From Psychrobacter sp. UBA3483 (GTDB lineage Bacteria; Pseudomonadota; Gammaproteobacteria; Pseudomonadales; Moraxellaceae), in the NCBI RefSeq assembly GCF_002377905.1, contig NZ_DFQS01000045.1, positions 1 to 44,538 of the forward strand: a stretch of DNA of 44,538 bases. Reading direction: 5' to 3'. Positions 24,675 to 34,104 of this stretch are shown here, one piece after another; the first letter of the stretch is position 1; each line of letters opens with the position of its first letter. The translations under genes were made by a program, and so were the position numbers. The notes below the pieces were generated by a model. It did no database searches. It saw nothing but the letters and a program-made list of their open reading frames with translations, and was not told the DNA's origin.

Positions 24675-26081
24675 ATGACGAACTATATCGATAAATCCCA
24701 GCAGCCAATTTTAGGCAACAATACCATCGTTTCAGGCACGCCAGAAGGCCTACATTGGCGAGCTTCAATGTGGAAGTTTTTGCTATTTTCAGCACTGGGT
24801 ATTGCGCTGTTTATTATTCCCTTTCAGTGGGATGGCAAAGTCACCATTTTATTGGGCGTATTAACCGATACCTTGCAAGCAGTGCTGGGCAGTTATGTGG
24901 TTTACGCGGTATTGGCGATTGTGACGACATCCTTTATCGGGGGGCTGGCAGTTAAAGTATTAAGACCCAATCTGCATGAAGGCTCTATGTGGGCAAAGCT
25001 TTTTGATGTCGATTGGTTTTGGCTTGCTGCCCGCTTTTTGGGCATGCTGTTTGCGTGGATGATTTATTTACAAGTCGGCCCTGAATTTATCATCAATCGT
25101 AATACCGGCGGGGTGATTTTTGAAGACCTGATTCCTATTTTGATTCCTTTGTTCTTTTTTGCCATTTTATCCTTACCATTTCTGACTGATTTTGGTTTGA
25201 TGGAATTTTTGGGTACTTTATCTAGCAAGGTGTTCGTTAAGTTGTTTAGGTTACCGGGTCGCTCTGCGGTCGATGCGATGTCCTCTTGGTTTGGCGCCGC
25301 CTCTATTGGTCTGCTGGTGACCATGCAAGAGTATGATAAAAGCTACTATAGTCAGCGTGAAGCGGCAATTATTGCCACCACTTTTTCGGTGACGTCCATC
25401 GCCTTTACTTATGTCGTTGCCAAAACTATCGGTGTCGATAATAACTTTGTTTTCTTTTATCTGACCATTGCTGCAACTGGTTTTATCGCTGCGATTATTA
25501 TGCCGCGCATACCGCCGCTGTCATTAAAGCCTGACACTTATCATTCTGGCAAAAGTATGCTCGATGAAGAAATCCCTACTGAGTATTCTACTTACCAATG
25601 GGCGGTCAATCGTGCCGTCACGCGCGCGCATTCCATGCCAAGCTTAGGGAGGGTGTTTAAGCACAGCCTAAAGAACTTATTTGATATTTATTTTGGCTTA
25701 ATTCCGGTTATTTTTGCTATTGGCGTCATTGGTCTTGGTTTGGCAGAATACACGCCGGTATTTAATTGGCTCTCTGCGCCGCTCGTGCCATTACTTGAAT
25801 TATTGCAAATTCCAGAGGCAGCAGAGGCGGCACCTGCGATGATTATGGGCTTTGCCGATATGTACTTGCCAGCCTTGGTTGGTAAAAGTATCGAGAGTGA
25901 AATGACGCGCTTTATCGTTGGTGCGGCTTCTATTACCCAGATTATCTACATGTCTGAGGTGGGCGCGCTGATATTAAAATCAAACATCAAGCTGAACGTC
26001 TTAGAGCTGTTTATGATCTTTATCTTACGGACGCTGATTAGCTTGGTGGTCATTACGTCGGTGGCGCATCTATTGTATTAA
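24675..26081 (+). CDS. YjiH-family (GATE/nucleoside-recognition) membrane protein
   Basis: The 468-residue protein has about 10-12 membrane segments and the paired nucleoside-recognition (GATE) regions of the YjiH family (LMEFLGTLSSKVFVKLFRLPGRSAVDAMSSWFGAASIGLL early, and AAPAMIMGFADMYLPALVGKSI late). An ideal AGGAGG lies 6 bases before the ATG. It follows the AruI-like gene by 134 bases on the same strand. Given this place it may import arginine, a guanidino acid or another catabolite, but no YjiH substrate can be read from the sequence. Confidence 0.8.
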   Translation: MTNYIDKSQQPILGNNTIVSGTPEGLHWRASMWKFLLFSALGIALFIIPFQWDGKVTILLGVLTDTLQAVLGSYVVYAVLAIVTTSFIGGLAVKVLRPNLHEGSMWAKLFDVDWFWLAARFLGMLFAWMIYLQVGPEFIINRNTGGVIFEDLIPILIPLFFFAILSLPFLTDFGLMEFLGTLSSKVFVKLFRLPGRSAVDAMSSWFGAASIGLLVTMQEYDKSYYSQREAAIIATTFSVTSIAFTYVVAKTIGVDNNFVFFYLTIAATGFIAAIIMPRIPPLSLKPDTYHSGKSMLDEEIPTEYSTYQWAVNRAVTRAHSMPSLGRVFKHSLKNLFDIYFGLIPVIFAIGVIGLGLAEYTPVFNWLSAPLVPLLELLQIPEAAEAAPAMIMGFADMYLPALVGKSIESEMTRFIVGAASITQIIYMSEVGALILKSNIKLNVLELFMIFILRTLISLVVITSVAHLLY

Positions 26082-26249
26082 GGCGTGTCTTCAATTCAAT
26101 CGATGGACATCTAAATGGGCTAAAAATGGCTAAATTTTGCCAAACTTCATCAAATAGCTAGGTAATATCCCGATATTAACGGCGCTATTTTCCTTGTTTG
26201 ACTGCAATTTATCTCATTTTTATCACCATTTTTAAAATGAAGACACGCC
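26082..26249. mobile_element. MITE-like element with GGCGTGTCTTCA ends
   Basis: GGCGTGTCTTCA (26082-26093) is repeated perfectly inverted at 26238-26249, defining a 168-base element without a complete ORF. It begins on the base after the transporter's stop codon. The flanks TTAA (left) and CTAG (right) both fit the YTAR preference of IS5-group elements but are not identical, so no target duplication is proven. It separates the transporter from the aldehyde dehydrogenase gene. Confidence 0.65.
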
Positions 26250-26344
26250 CTAGTCATGATTACAACCATCATTTGGCATTAAAAAAGCAGCGAACAGTTA
26301 GCGTAAAGACAACTTTATTAAACAATATAAGGCAACTAATCATC

Positions 26345-27844
26345 ATGGAAATGACCAATTCTTTATCTTTAACGAGAGCCGCCGCTCAGCAAAGCATGAA
26401 AAATGAAGTTAGGTTAAATGCTGCCTACATAGAGGGTGATTGGGTCACGATTGCAGCATCTGATTCAGTAGATGAACATGCTTTATATGATCCAAACTCT
26501 GGCGAGGTCATTGCAAAAACTCATTTGTGCAATAGTACAGAGGTAGAAAGCGCCGCTCATGCCGCATCTCGCGCTTATGCAACTTGGTCGCAAACCAGTG
26601 TTGATGAGCGCGCGCGCTATCTGCAGGCGATTGCAGATACGATGTCGCAGCAGTTTGATAAGCTGGTTGGGCTGTCGGTATTGAATAATGGTAAGCCGAT
26701 TGCAGAGGCGAAAATAGACGTGAGCGACGCCATTGCTTGTTATCGCTATTATGCCAATCTTATCATCGAGCAGGCGACTTGGTCTAAGGTTGCTACAAAC
26801 GAGACAGGTATCCGCTTATTAAAAACCTATGCGCCGGTCGGTATTTGCGCCCTTATTGTGCCTTGGAACTTTCCGATGGTCACCACCGCTTGGAAACTAG
26901 CGCCAGCGCTGGCGGCAGGTTGTACAGTTATTCTCAAACCATCAGAGGTGACACTATTACCAGAGTTGATGCTGGGCAATATATTGTCTACTATTAAGCT
27001 GCCAAAAGGGGTGGTCAATATCCTACCGGGCGCAGCAGAAGTAGGTGCGGCAATGACCAGCCACCCGCTGATTGACAAAGTGTCTTTTACCGGCAGTAAT
27101 GTCGTCGGTGAAAAAGTAATGCGCCAAGCAGCAACAGGTGTCAAGGATATCAGTCTAGAGCTGGGAGGTAAGTCCGCTATTGTAGTGCGCGCAGATGCTG
27201 ATATTGATTATACCTGTGATTTAATCGTCGGTGGTATCTTTACCAATGCTGGACAAATTTGTTCTGCGACCTCAAGGCTGCTCGTCCATCAAGACATTGC
27301 CCAGTCGTTATTTGCGGCATTAAAAGCAAAAACAGAAAGCTTAAAAATAGGCGATGGTTTTGCTGTCGATACGCAAATGGGTCCATTGGTTAGCGCGCAA
27401 CAACATGCGCAAGTCAAAAAGTATATCGATATAGCAGTTGATGAAAATCTTATTTGCCTAACAGGTGGCGAGATACTAGACCGTCAAGGATATTTTGCAA
27501 CGCCAACTATTTATACAGATGTACCAGTAAGCAGTCAGTTATGGACAGAAGAAGTATTTGGACCAGTATTGGTCAGTACCACGTTTGCAGACGATACGCA
27601 GGCGATTGAACTTGCCAATGATAGTAAGTATGCCTTGGCAGCAACTATTGTCAGTGCTAATGAAAGTGGAGCGTTAGAGATGGCGCTACAAATTCAAGCT
27701 GGTCATATTTGGGTTAACGAGCAGCAAATTGTAGTACCTGAAGCAGGCTGGGGCGGGTTTAAGCAAAGTGGCATTGGTCGCGAGTTGGGTGCTGATGGCT
27801 TGTCTGCTTATCAGAAGAGTAAGCACGTTTTACTACCGTCATAA
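26345..27844 (+). CDS. NAD(P)-dependent aldehyde dehydrogenase (probable 4-guanidinobutyraldehyde dehydrogenase)
   Basis: The frame is open to 26198, but its first 49 codons start inside the MITE-like element; the likely start is the ATG at 26345, giving 499 residues, the normal ALDH length. Motifs: the Asn of PWNFPMV, the cofactor loop FTGSNVVGEKV, the catalytic Glu in LELGGKSAIVV, the catalytic Cys in NAGQICSATSRLLVH, and EEVFGPVLV near the C-terminus. GQICSATSRLLVH resembles betaine- and aminoaldehyde dehydrogenases. With the AruI-like enzyme and GbuA upstream, oxidation of 4-guanidinobutyraldehyde to 4-guanidinobutyrate (the KauB step) is the natural reading. Betaine or gamma-aminobutyraldehyde remain alternatives. 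Confidence 0.85.
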   Translation: MEMTNSLSLTRAAAQQSMKNEVRLNAAYIEGDWVTIAASDSVDEHALYDPNSGEVIAKTHLCNSTEVESAAHAASRAYATWSQTSVDERARYLQAIADTMSQQFDKLVGLSVLNNGKPIAEAKIDVSDAIACYRYYANLIIEQATWSKVATNETGIRLLKTYAPVGICALIVPWNFPMVTTAWKLAPALAAGCTVILKPSEVTLLPELMLGNILSTIKLPKGVVNILPGAAEVGAAMTSHPLIDKVSFTGSNVVGEKVMRQAATGVKDISLELGGKSAIVVRADADIDYTCDLIVGGIFTNAGQICSATSRLLVHQDIAQSLFAALKAKTESLKIGDGFAVDTQMGPLVSAQQHAQVKKYIDIAVDENLICLTGGEILDRQGYFATPTIYTDVPVSSQLWTEEVFGPVLVSTTFADDTQAIELANDSKYALAATIVSANESGALEMALQIQAGHIWVNEQQIVVPEAGWGGFKQSGIGRELGADGLSAYQKSKHVLLPS

Positions 27845-27933
27845 TTGCTGTTTTTAGCGCCTTGTCATTTTAATCATTGTCATTTTAATCATCATGCTTT
27901 GCTGCGCTTAGAGTATTTTTCTATCTCGCTAAT

Positions 27934-27972
27934 AAAAATCCCCTGTTATAGATATTCTATACAGGGGATTTT
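27934..27972. terminator. Bidirectional terminator between ALDH and DUF2058 genes
   Basis: AAAATCCCCTGT pairs with ACAGGGGATTTT, and A/T tracts flank both sides. It sits between two convergent genes and serves both. Confidence 0.85.
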
Positions 27973-28000
27973 GGTTAATGCTTAGCCATAAGATGATAGA

Positions 28001-28534
28001 TTACCACATCAAATCATCTGGAATGACGTAAGCGGCATAAGGATCATCTTCTGCCAGCTCGACCTCTGACTTGTCATTTGACACCACAATGAAACCTTCG
28101 AGCTTAGAGTTGATACGATCAGCTAGTGGACGAGGGAGCAGCGCATAATCGTCTTCTAGGCGTGCAATCACCACATGACCAGCTACGATTTGATCATAGA
28201 GCTTTTGGGTGATATAAATCTTTTTAATTTTGCCATTATCAACAAACTGATAAGTGATGTCACCCTGTGTTTCTGTAATCTGGTGCTGCTTAATCATCTG
28301 AATGACGTTGGCTCTTAGCGTCTTTTCTTCTAAAAGCTGCTGTTTTTCTTGATTAAGCTTTTGGTCTTTTTCTATTTTTTTGGCTTGAGCTTCTGCCAAG
28401 GCTTTTTTGGCTTCAAGGTTTGAGGCGTCACCAGTACGCTTGGCATGCTGCGACTGTTTGCTGATTTTTTTGGCTTTTTTGCTATCAACCAATCCAGCTT
28501 TTAAGAGTTGTTCTTGTAGGGCGTTTTTGGCCAT
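28001..28534 (-). CDS. DUF2058 (YaiL-like) protein
   Basis: The 177-residue protein matches the DUF2058 family. It has an N-terminal MAKNALQEQLLKAGLVDSKKAKK, a long charged coiled-coil helix (about 20-80, rich in Lys, Gln, Glu), then the conserved YQFVDNGKIKKIYIT and C-terminal DDPYAAYVIPDDLMW. It is cytoplasmic, of normal length and of unknown function. It is a single gene, convergent with the ALDH gene. Confidence 0.88.
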   Translation of the reverse strand: MAKNALQEQLLKAGLVDSKKAKKISKQSQHAKRTGDASNLEAKKALAEAQAKKIEKDQKLNQEKQQLLEEKTLRANVIQMIKQHQITETQGDITYQFVDNGKIKKIYITQKLYDQIVAGHVVIARLEDDYALLPRPLADRINSKLEGFIVVSNDKSEVELAEDDPYAAYVIPDDLMW

Positions 28535-28766
28535 GTCTATATTACCTAAGTACCTAAGTGAAATTGCCTAAATCTGAAATTATCTAAATTGTAGACTTTT
28601 AAAAAGTTATGGTAACAAATTTTGCGCAGTCATGTCACAGTGTAGGGTGAAAATTATTCAATATGTCCTAACGTTAACGTATAAAATTCTTGATAAAAAA
28701 TAATTATGTATAAAGAATTATCTCATTATGTTTAACGTGAGAGGACAAACCTTTCATTCCAAGTAT

Positions 28767-28797
28767 CAAAAAAGCGTACCCACATTGTGAATACGCT
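28767..28797 (-). terminator. Terminator of benK
   Basis: On the minus strand AGCGTA..TACGCT forms a hairpin followed by six T's, 45 bases after the benK stop codon. Confidence 0.75.
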
Positions 28798-28841
28798 AAA
28801 AGCCATATAAGTTTGAAATAAAAATAGAGCTTAAGTTAGAT

Positions 28842-30206
28842 TTAGGTCGCTATAGGTGTATCTAAATTAACGGCTGTTAATTTGCTTTTTTTGCTATCTA
28901 CTGCTGCGTTCAAATTTACCAGGAAAATAGCAGTGGCTGCAATTACTCCTGGTATCGCGATAAACAAAAAGTTGGTCTGATGGCTTAGTTCGAGCGTGAG
29001 CAATGCTCCAGTTAATATAGGACCTACGATAGCACCAATACGACCAACACCTGATGCCCAGCCCATGGCTGTTGTTCGTACAGTCGTCGGATAATACTGT
29101 GCGACAAAGGTGTAGAGTAGTATCTGTGAGCCAATAGTGGTAGCGCCTGCAATCGCTATTAGAGTATATAATACTATCTGAGGACTGTTATAGCCAAGTA
29201 GTATTAAAGCCACGGCCCCCAACGCAAACATGATGGCTAAGACAGGTTTAAGATGAAATTTATCAGCCAGTACGCCGCCGCCGATAGCACCCACCATGCC
29301 ACCAATATTGAGTGCAAATAAGAACAGCATGCTAGCCCCTAGTGAGTAACCAGCCTGAATCATTAGTTTTGGCAGCCAACTAGCCAGAGCGTATACCATC
29401 AGTAAGCACATAAAGAAAGCAACCCAAAACATAATAGTTGTAAAGCCACGATTTTTCATAAATAAAGCTTTAATTGGTGCATCATCGCCTTTGGTTGGCT
29501 CGTCCAGTAGCAAGCTGGTAGAAGTGGTAATCGTTTCTTGTGGTGCCAATTTTTGAACAATAATTTTGGCTTCTTTATCTCGTTTTTCTTTTACCAAATA
29601 CATTAAGGATTCAGGCAACATCTTCCAAATAATTGGTAAAAGTAGCATTGGAATGCCGGCGATATAAAACATAATCTCCCAGCCAAAATCTATCACCAAA
29701 AACGAACCCAGTAATGCCGATACCATACCACCAATGGCATAGCCACTAAACATTACAGCAACCAAGGTACTGCGGATACGTTTTGGCGCATATTCGGAGG
29801 TTAGCGCCACGCAGATAGGCATAACGCCACCAATACCTAAACCTGCGACAAAGCGCAAAGCCGCAAACTGCATTGGACCGCTAGCAAAAGCACCAAAAAA
29901 AGTAAAGCTACTGAATAAACCAACACAAATCATGATTGTTTTTTTGCGGCCAATTTTATCTGACAGCGTTCCAAAAATCATAGCACCGAACATCATACCA
30001 AAAAGCGCCGCACTGGCAAGAAAGCCTGCTTGTACGGCAGTTAATGACCATTCTTCCATTAGTAAAGGTAAAGCTACGCCATAAATAATAAGATCATAGC
30101 CGTCAAAGATAATAATCAATAAGCACCAAAATAACACCTTCCAGTGAAAAGGTGCAAATTTAGCTTCATCAATAACCCTATTTATGTTTAAGGTAGGTGA
30201 GTCCAT
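28842..30206 (-). CDS. benK: MFS benzoate / aromatic acid:H+ symporter
   Basis: From the ATG at 30206 (GGAG upstream; in-frame Mets as far as 30275 lack a site) the protein has 454 residues. It has 12 membrane segments and the aromatic acid:H+ symporter signatures: FDGYDLIIYGVALP in TM1, FGTLSDKIGRKKTI in the loop between TM2 and TM3, and GYAIGGMVSALLG later. It would bring benzoate into the cell with protons. It has its own promoter with an ATAC-N7-GTAT site and lies behind a terminator that ends the catD transcript, so it is a separate unit in the same regulon. MucK- or PcaK-like substrates are possible, but the cluster favours benzoate. Confidence 0.85.
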   Translation of the reverse strand: MDSPTLNINRVIDEAKFAPFHWKVLFWCLLIIIFDGYDLIIYGVALPLLMEEWSLTAVQAGFLASAALFGMMFGAMIFGTLSDKIGRKKTIMICVGLFSSFTFFGAFASGPMQFAALRFVAGLGIGGVMPICVALTSEYAPKRIRSTLVAVMFSGYAIGGMVSALLGSFLVIDFGWEIMFYIAGIPMLLLPIIWKMLPESLMYLVKEKRDKEAKIIVQKLAPQETITTSTSLLLDEPTKGDDAPIKALFMKNRGFTTIMFWVAFFMCLLMVYALASWLPKLMIQAGYSLGASMLFLFALNIGGMVGAIGGGVLADKFHLKPVLAIMFALGAVALILLGYNSPQIVLYTLIAIAGATTIGSQILLYTFVAQYYPTTVRTTAMGWASGVGRIGAIVGPILTGALLTLELSHQTNFLFIAIPGVIAATAIFLVNLNAAVDSKKSKLTAVNLDTPIAT

Positions 30207-30296
30207 TCTTTTTTCTCCGTGGGTAATATCCCTATAAGTATTTATTAAGTTATTGTTTTCTATCAAGTAAGTCAAAAACCATCTAAGTATTAATTT

Positions 30297-30311
30297 ATAC
30301 CTATAAGGTAT
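30297..30311. promoter_or_regulatory. CatM/BenM box upstream of benK
   Basis: ATACCTATAAGGTAT is a perfect ATAC-N7-GTAT palindrome, the consensus for CatM and BenM of Acinetobacter. It lies 91 bases upstream of the benK start. The cluster's only regulator gene in the window is the catM-like one at 42120. Confidence 0.75.
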
Positions 30312-30366
30312 GGATATTTGATGGAGCTTAATAAAGAGCAGTGATATACGCTAAAAAATAGAAAAG

Positions 30367-30407
30367 AAAAGCACCTGTATATCTAAAAGATATATAGGTG
30401 CTTTTTT
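30367..30407. terminator. Terminator behind catD
   Basis: AAAAGCACCTGTATATC pairs with GATATATAGGTGCTTTT (one mismatch) around a short loop and is followed by T's on both strands. It separates the long cat/ben transcript from the benK promoter. Confidence 0.85.
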
Positions 30408-30485
30408 CTAAACTGAATGAATATTTAAATTCTAAGTGATTAGAAGGTTTTTTTATTACTAGAAAATCTGCTGATATTCGTAATC

Positions 30486-31268
30486 TTATTCATCTTGCAG
30501 GTATTGCTTGATAAACTGATTGAAAATTTTAGGCTGTTCAATATTTGAAATATGCGAGGCATCGATAGTCGCAAGCGTAGCGTTGGGGATATGATCGACC
30601 ATATATTGACCATCGGCAACCGTTGTCACTGGATCCTCAGAACCTGCAAGCACTGTGACAGGCACGCGGATGTTCTTTAACTGCTCGCGAGTATCAGCGA
30701 CAGATAATGCCTCACAGCAGCTGGCATAACCCTCGCTACTACCAGCTGCGAGAGCATCAGATAATGCTTTAACGACATCAGGATAATTGTCGATAAAACT
30801 TGCTGTGAACCAACGCGAAGCAGCGGTAGCGGCGATAGGTTTTAGTCCTTGCTCACGTACCAATTGCGCGCGATCTACCCAAGCCGCTTCATTACCAATC
30901 TTTGCGGCGGTATTGCATAGCATCAAGTGATGGAAGCGCTCAGGATGATTGATAGCTAACCATTGACCAGTCATGCCGCCCATAGAGATGCCACAAAAAA
31001 ATGCTTTATCAATGTTTAAATGATCAAGAAAATCAATCACATCTTGTCCAAGCTGATCGAAACTATAAGGACCTTTTGGTGCGGAAGACTTACCATGGCC
31101 ACGGGTGTCGTAGCAGATAATAAAATAATCGTTTTGTAAGGCATCGATTTGCGGCTGCCACATATGATAGCTGGTACCTAAGGAGTTGGATAATAGTAGA
31201 GCGGGGTTGCTTTTATCGCCAAAAGTGGCATAGTTTAGGGCAATTTCTTGGTTATTAAATATGGGCAT
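30486..31268 (-). CDS. catD: 3-Oxoadipate enol-lactonase
   Basis: The 260-residue alpha/beta hydrolase starts best at the ATG at 31268 (AAGGA 8 bases upstream); an in-frame ATG at 31277 is the alternative. It shows an oxyanion-hole region (LLSNSLGTSYHMWQPQ), the nucleophile elbow GISMGGM (Ser), a late Asp (AGSEDPVTT) and the catalytic His in IDASHISNIEQP. It hydrolyses 3-oxoadipate enol-lactone to 3-oxoadipate. It is the last gene of the minus-strand cluster, 54 bases after catF. Confidence 0.9.
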   Translation of the reverse strand: MPIFNNQEIALNYATFGDKSNPALLLSNSLGTSYHMWQPQIDALQNDYFIICYDTRGHGKSSAPKGPYSFDQLGQDVIDFLDHLNIDKAFFCGISMGGMTGQWLAINHPERFHHLMLCNTAAKIGNEAAWVDRAQLVREQGLKPIAATAASRWFTASFIDNYPDVVKALSDALAAGSSEGYASCCEALSVADTREQLKNIRVPVTVLAGSEDPVTTVADGQYMVDHIPNATLATIDASHISNIEQPKIFNQFIKQYLQDE

Positions 31269-31322
31269 ACTAAGCATCCTTATTTAGGATTAAAATGTTG
31301 AAGGCATATGTAGGGATGAGTA

Positions 31323-32564
31323 TCACGCTTGGTCATTAACCCGCTCAATAATCATCGCGATACCTTGTCCAACACCAATACACATTGAGCATATGGCATA
31401 ACGCTTATCAGTTTTCTCAAGTTGATTGAGTGCTGTTAAGATTAAACGTGCTCCTGAGGCACCGAGTGGATGACCAAGGGCAATCGCACCGCCATTAGGG
31501 TTGACGCGCTCGCTATCATCAGCTAACCCTAAGTCACGCGTACAAGCGAGAGCTTGGGCGGCAAAGGCTTCGTTTAATTCAATGACATCCATCTCATCGA
31601 GTGACAGTCCAGTTTGCTTAAGCAGCTTTTTCATCGCCGGTGCTGGAGCAAAGCCCATAATACGCGGCTCAACACCTACTGTAGTTGAGGCAACAATACG
31701 TGCACGCGGCTTTAGATTAAACTCTTTAACGGCTTGCTCTGATGCTACTAAAAAAGCCGCTGCGCCATCATTGATACCTGACGCATTGCCAGCCGTCACG
31801 GTGCCATCTGAGGTGACGATAGGGCGCAGTTTGGTCAACTTCTCAAGTGTGGTATCAGCACGAGGGTGCTCGTCGGTATCGACGGTGACAGGATCGCCTT
31901 TGCGTTGCGGGATGCTGACTGGAGTAATCTCATCTTTGAAAAATCCTGCCTTTTGCGCCGCTGCGGTACGTTGTTGGCTACGTAATGCAAATGCATCTTG
32001 GTCAGCGCGATTGACATTGAACTGCTCTGCGACGTTTTCAGCGGTTTGCGGCATCGTTTCCGTGCCATATAGCTCATCAAGCTTTGGATTGATAAAGCGC
32101 CAGCCCATCGTGGTATCTTCGAGCTTTTGACTACGACTAAACGCTTGATCTGACTTGCCCATTACCAATGGCGCACGGCTCATGCTCTCAACACCACCTG
32201 CAATAATAAGGTTGGCTTCACCCGCTTTAATCGCGCGCGCCGCTATCGCTAACGCATCCATTGACGAGCCGCATAAGCGATTCACGGTAGTGGCAGGCAC
32301 TTGATAAGGTAAGCCAGCTAGTAACGACGACATACGTCCGACGTTGCGGTTGTCTTCACCGCTCTGATTAGCACAGCCGTAAATAACGTCATCTACTTGT
32401 ACCCAATCGACATTGGTATTACGTTCGATTAGCGCCTTGATAGGGATAGCACCTAAGTCATCGGCACGTACAGGGGCTAGACCGCCGCCGTAGCGACCAA
32501 AAGGGGTGCGAATGCCATCGATAATATAAGCATTATTTAAACCAGTGGTTGAATCAGTCATCAT
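31323..32564 (-). CDS. catF: 3-Oxoadipyl-CoA thiolase
   Basis: The 413-residue thiolase has the acyl-accepting Cys in VNRLCGSSMDAL, the catalytic His in NGGAIALGHPLGASGARL and the second Cys in ICSMCIGVGQG. Family blocks such as DGIRTPFGRYGG and VIYGCANQSGEDNRNVGRM are those of PcaF/CatF thiolases. It cleaves 3-oxoadipyl-CoA with CoA to succinyl-CoA and acetyl-CoA. Two adjacent ATGs (32564 and 32561) share one AAGG, so the start may be one residue shorter. It lies 14 bases after catJ. Confidence 0.92.
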   Translation of the reverse strand: MMTDSTTGLNNAYIIDGIRTPFGRYGGGLAPVRADDLGAIPIKALIERNTNVDWVQVDDVIYGCANQSGEDNRNVGRMSSLLAGLPYQVPATTVNRLCGSSMDALAIAARAIKAGEANLIIAGGVESMSRAPLVMGKSDQAFSRSQKLEDTTMGWRFINPKLDELYGTETMPQTAENVAEQFNVNRADQDAFALRSQQRTAAAQKAGFFKDEITPVSIPQRKGDPVTVDTDEHPRADTTLEKLTKLRPIVTSDGTVTAGNASGINDGAAAFLVASEQAVKEFNLKPRARIVASTTVGVEPRIMGFAPAPAMKKLLKQTGLSLDEMDVIELNEAFAAQALACTRDLGLADDSERVNPNGGAIALGHPLGASGARLILTALNQLEKTDKRYAICSMCIGVGQGIAMIIERVNDQA

Positions 32565-32578
32565 CCTTGTCCTTTTTA

Positions 32579-33244
32579 TTATTTTGAATTTGCAGCATCA
32601 ATTAATGTCGCACCAGTCAATGCTTGTAAGTCCGCAAAGCTTAAGCCATCGACCATTTCAGTGACGACCAAACCTTTATCAGTGACGTCAATGACACATA
32701 AGTCAGTATAAATACGATCCACGCATTTTTTGCCAGTCACAGGGTAGGTAAGCTTGCTAACGATTTTAGGGTCGCCAGTTTTGGTGGTGTGATTGGTCAT
32801 CACAAAGACTTTTTTGGCACCGACGGCTAAGTCCATAGCGCCGCCAACAGCAGGTATTGCATCTGTCGCACCGGTGCTCCAATTGGCTAGATCACCATTT
32901 TCAGCCACTTGAAACGCACCCAATACGCAAATATCGATATGACCACCACGCATCATGGCAAAGGAGTCGCCATGATGAAAGAAGCTACCGCCATCAAGCA
33001 TGGTAACGTACTCTTTTCCGGCATTAATCAGCTCGGGATCTTCTTCACCTTTAGCAGGTGGTGGTCCAAAAGCTAGTAAACCGTTTTCTGAATGCAAAAA
33101 TACATCTTTATCATCCGGTAGGTATTTTGCAATTTTGGTCGGTAGTCCGATGCCTAAATTGACATAGGCACCATCTGGAATATCTTGTGCAGCGCGCTCG
33201 GCGATTTGATCGCGGGTCAAAACGGTGTAGGAAGTATGGCTCAT
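32579..33244 (-). CDS. catJ: 3-Oxoadipate CoA-transferase subunit B
   Basis: The 221-residue protein is the B subunit of a class I CoA-transferase: YVNLGIGLPTKIAKYLP at the N-terminus, the catalytic Glu in LHSENGLLAFGPPP, and GGAMDLAVGAKKVFVMTNH. With CatI it moves CoA from succinyl-CoA to 3-oxoadipate. GGAT precedes the start; the gap to catI is 59 bases. Length is as usual. Confidence 0.92.
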   Translation of the reverse strand: MSHTSYTVLTRDQIAERAAQDIPDGAYVNLGIGLPTKIAKYLPDDKDVFLHSENGLLAFGPPPAKGEEDPELINAGKEYVTMLDGGSFFHHGDSFAMMRGGHIDICVLGAFQVAENGDLANWSTGATDAIPAVGGAMDLAVGAKKVFVMTNHTTKTGDPKIVSKLTYPVTGKKCVDRIYTDLCVIDVTDKGLVVTEMVDGLSFADLQALTGATLIDAANSK

Positions 33245-33303
33245 GATTATGATCCTTATAATTAGCAGTATTAAGCGGTGGCTGTAGTAGCTGTGTTAGA
33301 AAG

Positions 33304-33993
33304 TTAAGCGCTAGCATATTCAGTGCTAGCAGGCTGAATTTGCACCACATGCTGCACAAAGATACCCGGCGTAATAACGTGCTCAGGATCAAGCGCGCCA
33401 AGCTCAACCGTTTCGGAGACTTGGGCGATAGTAATATCAGCCGCCATTGCCATGATTGGGCCGAAGTTACGTGCAGACTTGCGGTATACCAAGTTGCCCC
33501 AACGATCGCCTCTAGAAGCTTTAATTAAAGCAAAATCAGCCTTGATCGGATATTCAAGGACATAGTTTTTACCATCGATTTCTCGAGTCTCTTTACCTTC
33601 TGCGAGTAAAGTGCCAAAGCCTGTGGGCGTATATACCGCACCGAGTCCCATACCTGCTGCTTGAATACGGCAAGCCAGATTACCCTGTGGTACTAGCTCC
33701 AGCTCAATTTTGCCAGCATGATAAAGCTCATCAAATACCCAAGAATCCGATTGACGCGGGAAAGAACAAATGATTTTACGCACAGCGCCCGTTTTTAAGA
33801 GCTTGGCAAGGCCGTGATCGCCATTACCGGCATTATTATTAATGATGACCAAATCCTTTACGCCTAAATTAATAAGGCCATCAATCAGTTCAGCAGGTTG
33901 ACCTGCTGTGCCAAAGCCACCAATCATAATGGTGGCTCCGTCTTTAATTTGACTGAGTACGTCAGTGATATTTTTATCTGCTTTATTAATCAT
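33304..33993 (-). CDS. catI: 3-Oxoadipate CoA-transferase subunit A
   Basis: The 229-residue A subunit shows the CoA-transferase pattern: GATIMIGGFGTAGQPAELIDGL near the N-terminus, NNNAGNGDHGLAKLL and the ELVPQGNLACRIQAAGMG block. It is the partner of CatJ. AGGA precedes the ATG. It lies 111 bases after benE; the palindrome ATCTTTAAGAT in this gap (about 34027-34037) may be incidental. Confidence 0.92.
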   Translation of the reverse strand: MINKADKNITDVLSQIKDGATIMIGGFGTAGQPAELIDGLINLGVKDLVIINNNAGNGDHGLAKLLKTGAVRKIICSFPRQSDSWVFDELYHAGKIELELVPQGNLACRIQAAGMGLGAVYTPTGFGTLLAEGKETREIDGKNYVLEYPIKADFALIKASRGDRWGNLVYRKSARNFGPIMAMAADITIAQVSETVELGALDPEHVITPGIFVQHVVQIQPASTEYASA

Positions 33994-34104
33994 GTTTATA
34001 TCCTATAAAAAGTCATATGAGGTAGTATCTTTAAGATTGATAAGCGGTGTACAGGTTGAGTCATTACTCTGACACTACTTAATTTTTTTGTAAGCGAGTT
34101 ATTA

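Noticed and set aside
31501..32130. 209-codon plus-strand open frame inside catF
   Set aside because: It lies wholly antisense to an unmistakable thiolase gene and has no ribosome binding site or family features; it is a shadow of codon bias on the other strand.
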